NCBI GenBank assembly: GCA_964501065.1
Contig: CAZCRF010000045.1
Location: 1-21,127 of the forward strand
Reading direction: 5' to 3'
DNA from: Hallerella sp964501065
GTDB lineage: Bacteria; Fibrobacterota; Fibrobacteria; Fibrobacterales; Fibrobacteraceae
Length of the DNA stretch: 21,127 nt
Positions 16,313 to 21,127 of the stretch are shown here, one piece after another (position 1 is the stretch's first letter; each line of letters opens with the position of its first letter). A program made the translations under genes and the position numbers. The notes under the pieces were generated by a model. That model made no database searches and had not been told where the DNA came from. It worked only from the letters and a program-made list of their open reading frames with translations.

Positions 16313-17902
16313 GTGTACGATATCCTGATTCTCGGAGCCGGGATTTCCGGCTTAAGCGCGGCCATCAAGGCTGCAGAACACGGGCATTCCGTCTTAGTCC
16401 TGACCAAGGGTTCCAAACCGGACGGCTCATCCAATTACGCCCAAGGGGGAATCTGCTCCGTGACAGACCCGAACGACTCCTTCAAGCTGCACGAGGAGGA
16501 CACCTGCGAAGCGGGGGCCGGACTTTGCAAAAAGAACGCGGTCAAGATTCTAGTCGAGAACGGTCCGAAGACGATTGCACAGCTTGTGGCGTGGGGAGTC
16601 AAGTTCACCCCGGCGGAACCGAACGATTCGAACATCCACTTCGACTTGCACTTGGAGGGCGGCCACAGCCACAGGCGCATTCTCCATGCGGCGGACTTGA
16701 CCGGCAAGGAAATCATGCGCGCCCTGCTCCTGAAACTCCGCGATTTTGAAAACATCACGTTTTTGGAAAACGCGCTAGTCGAAGACTTGCTCTTGAACAA
16801 GGACAAGAACAAAGTCCTCGGAGCGAAAATCATCCACCAGAAAACGGGAAAGACGGAAGCCATCTTCGCCAAGGCGACCCTGATGGCGACGGGCGGAGCC
16901 GGCCGCCTCTGGTTCCACACCATCGACCCTCCGGACGCGACCGGGGACGGAATCGCCATTGCAGCACGCGCGGGCGCGGCCATCCAAGACGTGGAATTCA
17001 TGCAGTTCCATCCGACATCCCTTTACGCTCCGTCCCTGAAAAAGGCTTTCCTCATTTCGGAAGCAGTCCGCGGCTTCGGCGGCATTCTCAAGAACGCGAA
17101 GGGCGAAGAGTTCATGAACGGCGTCCACCCGCTCCGGTCCCTCGCTCCCCGGGACATCGTCGCGAGAGCCATCCACCGCGAAATGGAACGCACCGGCGAA
17201 CCGTGCATGTATTTGGACGTCACGGCTCACAACCCGAAAGACACCAAGACGCACTTCCCGCACATTTACGCCAAGTGCCTTTCCGTAGGCATCGACATGA
17301 CCAAGGAATGGATTCCCGTCGTCCCCGCAGCCCACTACATGTGCGGCGGTGTACTCGTCGACACCTGGTCCAAGACCGCCCTCGAAGGATTTTACGCTTC
17401 GGGAGAAGTGGCGGCAACGGGAGTCCACGGAGCGAACCGCCTCGCGTCGAATTCCCTCCTCGAAAGCGTCGTCTTCGCCCTCCGGGCCGTGGAGAACATG
17501 GAAAGGACGGGCATTTTCAAGAAAACATTCCGCGCGCCCAAGATCCCTGCGGAAACGGTCTCCATGACGGGCGGGGAACATTGGAAAAAACGCACCCTCG
17601 AAGCCAAAAAAATCATGTGGGAAAAATGCGGCATCGTCCGCACGGTCGAAGGGCTTCGCGAAGGCCTCGAAAAGCTCCGGGAATTCAACGCCGAAGTGGA
17701 AGCCAAAATGAAGGAGAAGGGGGCAAAGCCCGTCGCGCTCATCGAATTCCGCAATGCCGTCGAAAGCAGCATTCTCATCGTCAAGAGCGCCCTGGCGCGC
17801 AAGGAATCTCGCGGACTCCAATACATCCTCGACTACCCCAAGGCCTCCAAGAAACTCGTACACCACAGCATCTATTTGAAGTATCCGCTCGAAAGCAACT
17901 GA
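16313..17902 (+). CDS. nadB: L-aspartate oxidase
   Basis: This is an FAD enzyme that oxidises L-aspartate to iminoaspartate, the first step of de novo NAD synthesis. It has 529 aa, family length. FAD-binding GAGISG (8-13) and SSNYAQGGI (39-47) are present. Active-site positions known from NadB and the fumarate reductase flavoprotein family are visible: Glu115 and His118/His120 in EGGHSHRR, His233 in MQFHPTSL, Arg280 in LAPRD, His341 in HYMCGGV and Arg376 in HGANRLASN. The C-terminal helical domain is complete. Translation starts at GTG (16313) with AGAGG 5 nt upstream. NadA and NadC are not in the window. It heads an operon with ruvC (8-nt gap). Confidence 0.96.
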   Translation: MYDILILGAGISGLSAAIKAAEHGHSVLVLTKGSKPDGSSNYAQGGICSVTDPNDSFKLHEEDTCEAGAGLCKKNAVKILVENGPKTIAQLVAWGVKFTPAEPNDSNIHFDLHLEGGHSHRRILHAADLTGKEIMRALLLKLRDFENITFLENALVEDLLLNKDKNKVLGAKIIHQKTGKTEAIFAKATLMATGGAGRLWFHTIDPPDATGDGIAIAARAGAAIQDVEFMQFHPTSLYAPSLKKAFLISEAVRGFGGILKNAKGEEFMNGVHPLRSLAPRDIVARAIHREMERTGEPCMYLDVTAHNPKDTKTHFPHIYAKCLSVGIDMTKEWIPVVPAAHYMCGGVLVDTWSKTALEGFYASGEVAATGVHGANRLASNSLLESVVFALRAVENMERTGIFKKTFRAPKIPAETVSMTGGEHWKKRTLEAKKIMWEKCGIVRTVEGLREGLEKLREFNAEVEAKMKEKGAKPVALIEFRNAVESSILIVKSALARKESRGLQYILDYPKASKKLVHHSIYLKYPLESN

Positions 17903-17910
17903 TTGAAGCC

Positions 17911-18480
17911 ATGGTCATTTTAGGAATCGATCCCGGATCCTACACGACGGGTTACGCCTTTTTGGAAAAGGAGGAGACAGACGTTCCCCGGGTGCTCGAA
18001 TACGGAACCGTTTCCGCAAAAGCGCGGGACTCGTTCGAAGACCGCTTGGTGAAAATCACGACAGACCTAGAAGCCCTGATTGAGCAATACCGTCCGACCG
18101 TATTCAGCATGGAAAGCGCATTCTTCGCCAAGAACGTCCACAGCGCCATGATTCTAGGACACGTCCGCGGGGCGATCATCGTCATCTGCCGACGTCGGGG
18201 AATGGACTTCTTCGAATACAGTCCTCGTTCCGTCAAATTGGCTGTCACCGGTGACGGAGCCGCCTCCAAGGAGAAGGTCGCGCATATGGTGACCGCTCGC
18301 CTGGGAATCTCCAAGTGCGACGCCAAGCTGGACGCCACGGACGCATTGGCCATCGCATGCACGCATTTGATGCCCCAACCGGCCCCGTTCCTCAAAACGG
18401 CCGTTCGCAAAAAAAAGGTCTCCCGGAAGGAACTTTGGCGCGAACTCGTTCAAAAAATGGGAGGGACTTTGCCGACATGA
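17911..18480 (+). CDS. ruvC: Crossover junction endodeoxyribonuclease RuvC
   Basis: This is the Holliday-junction resolvase that cuts four-way junctions held by RuvAB. It has 189 aa from the ATG at 17911; the frame is open much further upstream, but that overlaps nadB. The catalytic acidic residues of the RNase-H-like fold are all present: Asp7 (GIDPGS), Glu68 (MESAFF), Asp141 and Asp144 (LDATDALAIA). The YSPRSVKLAVTG segment is also typical. The ribosome binding site is weak (GAAG), and the start is 8 nt after the nadB stop, so coupling is likely. The stop overlaps the next gene (ATGA). RuvA and RuvB are not nearby. Confidence 0.95.
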   Translation: MVILGIDPGSYTTGYAFLEKEETDVPRVLEYGTVSAKARDSFEDRLVKITTDLEALIEQYRPTVFSMESAFFAKNVHSAMILGHVRGAIIVICRRRGMDFFEYSPRSVKLAVTGDGAASKEKVAHMVTARLGISKCDAKLDATDALAIACTHLMPQPAPFLKTAVRKKKVSRKELWRELVQKMGGTLPT

Positions 18481-19160
18481 CGTATCTCGCCGCCTTGGGA
18501 CTCGAAGAAGAGGGCCTCGTCAAAATCCCCGACACGGATTACCGCATCCGGGAAAGCGCCTTGGAGCCGTTCCTAGAACTTTCCGAAAAGGCGAAAGAGG
18601 CCGGTTTCGAAATCCGCGTCGAAAGCGCTTACCGCTCCTTCGAAAGACAGCTCTCCATTTGGAATCGCAAGGCGACCGGGCTGCTGCCGTTGCTCGACAC
18701 CGCCGGGAATCCTTTCAAAAGGCTCCCCGAAAGCGAAGAAGAGCGCATGCGCGCCATCCTCCACTGGTCCGCGCTCCCCGGAGCTTCTAGGCACCACTTC
18801 GGCACGGAACTCGACGTCGTCGACGGAAATTCCGTCCCCGAAGGTTACGAAGTCCAACTCACCGAATCCGAATGCGACGGGATGTTCGCCCCGTTCCACC
18901 GTTGGCTTTCGAGCCTCATCGAATCGGGGAATTCCCTCGGCTTCACGCGAGTTTTCGTCCCGGGACGGGGGAAGATACAGCCCGAACGTTGGCACATTTC
19001 ACACAGACCATCCGCCGCCGCGCTAGAAGCCCTCTTCGACCCGGAAAAGCTCCGGCAAGTTTACCAATCGGCAAAGATGGAACTCAAAAAAGCCGTTCTT
19101 GAGAATTTTGACGAACTCATGCGCGATTACGTCAAACCCTACTTCACAAGGAACGCATGA
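18477..19160 (+). CDS. M15-family (VanY/LdcB-like) murein carboxypeptidase, no signal peptide
   Basis: This is a zinc peptidase of the D-alanyl-D-alanine / L,D-carboxypeptidase type, 227 aa. The core motif SRHHFGTELD (104-113) fits SxHxxGxxxD with His106 and Asp113 as zinc ligands. ERWH (170-173) supplies the ExWH motif with Glu170 and His173. AYRSFERQ (51-58) matches the substrate-binding YRS-Q segment. The ATG at 18477 overlaps the ruvC stop (ATGA). There is no signal peptide or transmembrane segment in the N-terminus, unlike most VanY/LdcB proteins, so a cytoplasmic location is predicted. The following gene is MpaA-like, which suggests a role in murein peptide recycling rather than wall maturation. 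Whether it prefers the L,D or D,D bond cannot be told from sequence alone. Confidence 0.82.
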   Translation: MTYLAALGLEEEGLVKIPDTDYRIRESALEPFLELSEKAKEAGFEIRVESAYRSFERQLSIWNRKATGLLPLLDTAGNPFKRLPESEEERMRAILHWSALPGASRHHFGTELDVVDGNSVPEGYEVQLTESECDGMFAPFHRWLSSLIESGNSLGFTRVFVPGRGKIQPERWHISHRPSAAALEALFDPEKLRQVYQSAKMELKKAVLENFDELMRDYVKPYFTRNA

Positions 19161-19870
19161 AAGAGACTTACCGCCCGGCGAGAGAACAAGGGATTCTTCC
19201 TTTTAAATTGCAGATTTACGGAAATTCCGTCGAAGGCGTCCCCCTCCGCTACCTGCCCGCGCAAAAAGAGGCGCAGCTTCTAGTCTTTGCCGCGATTCAC
19301 GGCGAAGAGCCGGAGACGACCTTCCTGCTTTCCCGTGCACTCCGGATGCTCCCCGAAGCCCCTGCTCACGTCGCCTGCATTTTGTGCGCCAACCCCGACG
19401 GACTCTTGCGCGGGACGCGGGCGAACGCGAACGGTGTCGATTTGAACCGGAACTTCCCGACAAAGGATTGGACGCGCGAAAAAACGCTCTCCAGGCTGAC
19501 ACTCGAATCCCCGCGAGAAGTCTCCCTCTCGACGGGAGACTTCCCCGCAAGCGAACCGGAAACGCAGGCTCTGGTCAACCTCATCAAAGCCTTGGGCGTG
19601 AAAAGAATCGTTTCCCTGCACTCCCCCTTCGGTTGGGTGGATTCCGACTCAAGAACGGAGCTTTCCTCGCAAATGGCGGAAGTCTTTTCCCTCCCGTGGC
19701 AAAGCGGAGCCGGTTACCCGACTCCGGGAAGTTTCGGCACTTTCTCTCGCGAGAATCTCCTCGAATGCGTCACCGTCGAGTTGCCCCGAAAATCCCCGGA
19801 ACAGCTATCGGCCCTCTATGCAAAAGCCCTCGCAGACTTTTTAAGGAGCTTCCGCTCGTCTGATGGATGA
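19157..19870 (+). CDS. mpaA: MpaA-like M14 zinc amidase (gamma-D-Glu-diaminopimelate cleavage)
   Basis: This is a carboxypeptidase-A-fold enzyme of 237 aa, close to the length of E. coli MpaA, which splits the D-Glu-diaminopimelate bond of recycled murein tripeptide in the cytoplasm. Zinc ligands: His48 and Glu51 (IHGEE) and His155 (SLHSPF). The substrate-binding GTRANANGVDLNRNFP (86-101) is nearly diagnostic of the group. Glu209 (VELPR) is the likely catalytic base. There is no signal peptide. The start codon overlaps the stop of the M15 peptidase gene, so it is the last gene of nadB-ruvC-M15-mpaA. It converges on the invertase gene with a 29-nt gap and no visible terminator hairpin. Confidence 0.88.
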   Translation: MKETYRPAREQGILPFKLQIYGNSVEGVPLRYLPAQKEAQLLVFAAIHGEEPETTFLLSRALRMLPEAPAHVACILCANPDGLLRGTRANANGVDLNRNFPTKDWTREKTLSRLTLESPREVSLSTGDFPASEPETQALVNLIKALGVKRIVSLHSPFGWVDSDSRTELSSQMAEVFSLPWQSGAGYPTPGSFGTFSRENLLECVTVELPRKSPEQLSALYAKALADFLRSFRSSDG

Positions 19871-19899
19871 CGGCCTCCTCCCACTGGAAATCGATTGAT

Positions 19900-20520
19900 T
19901 CACTTGTCGAAGGCGGAAATGCCGTTGTCCTTGATAAATCGGGCAAGCGTATTTCTGTCGACCTTCAAAATCTTTGCGAGCTTCCTCCGGGAAAGCCCGA
20001 ACCCCAAGGCGGACTTTATCCATTCGGCCTTGCCGTAAAGTTTATGCTTCTTCGGATCCGTCTTCCGGCCCTTGGGACGTCCGAGGGTCACGCCGCCGAG
20101 ACGCCGCAACTTCAACGCCTCCTTCGTCCTTTGGCTAATCAGATTCCGCTCAATCTCCGCGCTGAGCCCGAATGCGAACGCAAGAACCTTGCTTTGGATG
20201 TCGTCCCCCAACCGATAATTGTCCTTGATTGTCCAGACCTTGCAATCCTTTTTCATGCAGATGGAGAGAATTTCCATAATCATGAAGAGATTCCGCCCGA
20301 GCCGCGAAAGCTCCGCGCAAAGAATCAAGTCGCCTTTCTGCACGCTTGCCAGAAGTTCACCCAATTTGCGTTTGTCGTAATTCTTAGTTCCGCTGATGGT
20401 CTCTTCAATCCATCCACCGATTTCAAGGTTTTCCCTTTGGCAAAAATTGTTGATTTCAAACCGCTGGTTTTCGACCGTCTGCTTGTCAGTCGATACGCGA
20501 ATATAACCGTATATCACCAT
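19900..20520 (-). CDS. Mpi-family serine DNA invertase / site-specific recombinase
   Basis: This is a small serine recombinase of 206 aa, complete for the invertase/resolvase family. The catalytic domain has YGYIRVSTDKQ with Arg8 and nucleophile Ser10, ELSRLGRN with Arg73 and Arg76, and IERNLISQRTKEAL (123-136) at the start of the long E helix. A C-terminal helix-turn-helix lies at about 170-198. It closely resembles the Mpi (multiple promoter invertase) group of Bacteroides, which flips many phase-variable promoters. This assignment is from recall of family sequence. GAGGTGA lies directly before the ATG, a short-spaced ribosome binding site. No flanking transposon genes are seen. The gene borders a repeat-rich non-coding stretch. 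Confidence 0.92.
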   Translation of the reverse strand: MVIYGYIRVSTDKQTVENQRFEINNFCQRENLEIGGWIEETISGTKNYDKRKLGELLASVQKGDLILCAELSRLGRNLFMIMEILSICMKKDCKVWTIKDNYRLGDDIQSKVLAFAFGLSAEIERNLISQRTKEALKLRRLGGVTLGRPKGRKTDPKKHKLYGKAEWIKSALGFGLSRRKLAKILKVDRNTLARFIKDNGISAFDK

Positions 20521-20725
20521 TCACCTCTTGCTATGAAGTTGACAATTTCCCGAAAATTAGGGAATAGTCGCCAGACGTCGATGTTTAGGGGCTAGGGCTC
20601 AGGGGTTAGGGGTTAGGGGTTAGTGAAAGTAAGGCTAACGCAAAGGGTGTATTCAATTAGCAATTGTATTTGAAGAAAGGCACGGCGACACTAAGCGCTA
20701 AGAACTAAACACTCGCAACTAATAC
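20521..20725. other. Non-coding region upstream of the invertase gene
   Basis: No gene is seen. On the plus strand TTGACA (20539-20544) is a perfect -35 word, but the matching -10 (AATAGT, 18 nt on) is poor, so a promoter is not claimed. AATTT-CCCGA-AAATT (20544-20558) is a small inverted repeat. The GGGGTTA tract follows, then AT-rich sequence with a CAATT-AG-CAATTG word at 20654-20666. Confidence 0.4.
20588..20622 (+). repeat. Telomere-like (GGGGTTA)n tract with G-quadruplex potential
   Basis: Five G-runs of 3-4 bases (20588-20591, 20595-20597, 20602-20605, 20609-20612, 20616-20619) are separated by 3-4 nt. Three exact GGGGTTA heptamers occupy 20602-20622. The spacing satisfies the usual G-quadruplex rule. 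It lies about 70 bp upstream of the invertase start codon, with the G-rich strand as the invertase template strand. Confidence 0.7.
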
Positions 20726-21127
20726 TCCCCCTACCTTGCCCCACGCCGGGTAGGCGAAACAGGTCGCTTTCTATTCGGCTCTGTAGATTTGCTACAGGAA
20801 TGAGGGCTTGCCCGAATGTTCGCCGAATGATGCAAGTTGCCGTGGTTCTTTTGCTTTAGCAAATCTAGAACCACGTGCAATCCTGCTGCGACCAACTGTC
20901 CGTTCGACGGACAAAAGCCTGTCGTGCCAACGACAAAGCAGTCCGTTCGACGGGCAAGAGCCTCCACGCCAATGGAAAACGTTCTTGTCAAACCTAAGCG
21001 TGGCCATGGGGGTGGATGCAAGGTAGGGGGAGGGTGGCCTTTCGCAACTCCGAACCCTCCCCCTATCTTGCCCCACGCCGGGTAGGCGAGGCAGGTCGTG
21101 CCAACGACAGAACCGTCCGTTCGACGG
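20726..21127. repeat. Mosaic of small hairpin modules and direct repeats (runs off window)
   Basis: The stretch is built from repeated short palindromes. GTCCGTTCGACGGAC occurs at 20898-20912, with near copies at 20941-20955 and 21115-21127. GTCGTGCCAACGAC occurs at 20921-20934 and 21095-21108. CGCC-GGGTA-GGCG occurs at 20744-20756 and again near 21077. CTGTAG-ATTTG-CTACAG lies at 20781-20797, and a long stem CGTGGTTCT / AGAACCACG enclosing TTTGC / GCAAA spans 20841-20875. A direct repeat of about 40 bp links 20726-20765 with 21057-21097. Short open frames on both strands here have low-complexity translations and no ribosome binding sites, so I treat the region as non-coding. Confidence 0.7.
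21018..21071. repeat. 18-bp inverted repeat around an 18-nt loop
   Basis: The arms GCAAGGTAGGGGGAGGGT (21018-21035) and ACCCTCCCCCTATCTTGC (21054-21071) pair over 18 positions with a single G-T wobble. The second arm is part of the direct repeat also present at 20726-20740, so the first arm is an inverted copy of that module. It is either a stable hairpin or a pair of inverted module copies. Confidence 0.7.

Noticed and set aside
18315..18476. Upstream extension of the M15 peptidase frame into ruvC
   Set aside because: The extension lies inside ruvC, is Arg/Gly/His-rich and has no signal peptide or ribosome binding site; the ATGA overlap start fits the operon pattern.
20539..20568. A plus-strand promoter with perfect TTGACA
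   Set aside because: The -10 candidate is weak at 18-nt spacing and no gene or convincing RNA follows on the plus strand.
20792..21076. A 94-codon open frame on the minus strand within the hairpin mosaic
   Set aside because: It has no ribosome binding site, is made entirely of repeated palindromic modules, and the translation looks like a repeat artefact.
20726..21127. An integron attC array or CRISPR
   Set aside because: No tyrosine integrase, no paired RYYYAAC/GTTRRRY boxes, no evenly spaced identical repeats and no cas genes are seen.

Overview
The window looks like chromosomal DNA from a Gram-negative, fibre-degrading bacterium, most likely Fibrobacter or a close relative. The evidence is a large secreted pectate-lyase-like protein with a polyserine linker, a CBM35/CBM6-like module and a basic C-terminal secretion-type domain ending in VRR; a lipoprotein with a clear lipobox; a PpiD-type periplasmic chaperone; and intergenic ACTAACCCC-type low-complexity repeats. 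The genus is an inference from architecture, not from a database search.

Layout, left to right. (1) 1-392 has no gene and carries tandem imperfect palindromes followed by a low-complexity tract. (2) 393-5398 (minus strand) is one tightly packed gene string: C5-cytosine methyltransferase 1, a PD-(D/E)XK (DUF3883-like) putative restriction endonuclease, C5-cytosine methyltransferase 2, then a ZnuA-like metal-binding protein and a ZnuC-like ATPase. The genes overlap or are separated by at most 8 nt. The restriction-modification (R-M) part, above all 2.9-5.5 kb, is visibly AT-richer than its surroundings, which suggests horizontal acquisition. No permease gene accompanies the metal transporter pair. 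(3) 5586-6353 (plus) is a short methylenetetrahydrofolate-reductase-like gene whose sigma70-type promoter lies so close to the ATG that the mRNA may be leaderless. (4) 6384-10597 (minus) holds smc and, downstream of it, an LPP20-like lipoprotein. (5) 10777-13980 (minus) is the secreted pectate-lyase-like protein, with a terminator behind it. (6) 14112-14184 (minus) is tRNA-Glu(CTC) with its own terminator, just downstream of a PpiD/SurA-like peptidyl-prolyl isomerase (14208-16175). (7) 16313-19870 (plus) is an overlapping operon: nadB, ruvC, an M15 (VanY/LdcB-like) peptidase with no signal peptide, and an MpaA-like M14 amidase. The last two could form a cytoplasmic murein-peptide recycling pair. 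(8) 19900-20520 (minus) is a Mpi-family serine DNA invertase. (9) 20521-21127 has no convincing gene. It holds a telomere-like GGGGTTA tract and a dense mosaic of small hairpin modules that runs off the window edge.

The most interesting points are the M-R-M restriction-modification cassette translationally coupled to a metal-uptake pair, the cytoplasmic M15 plus MpaA pair, the possible leaderless start, and the hairpin-rich repeats beside a DNA invertase and at the left end.
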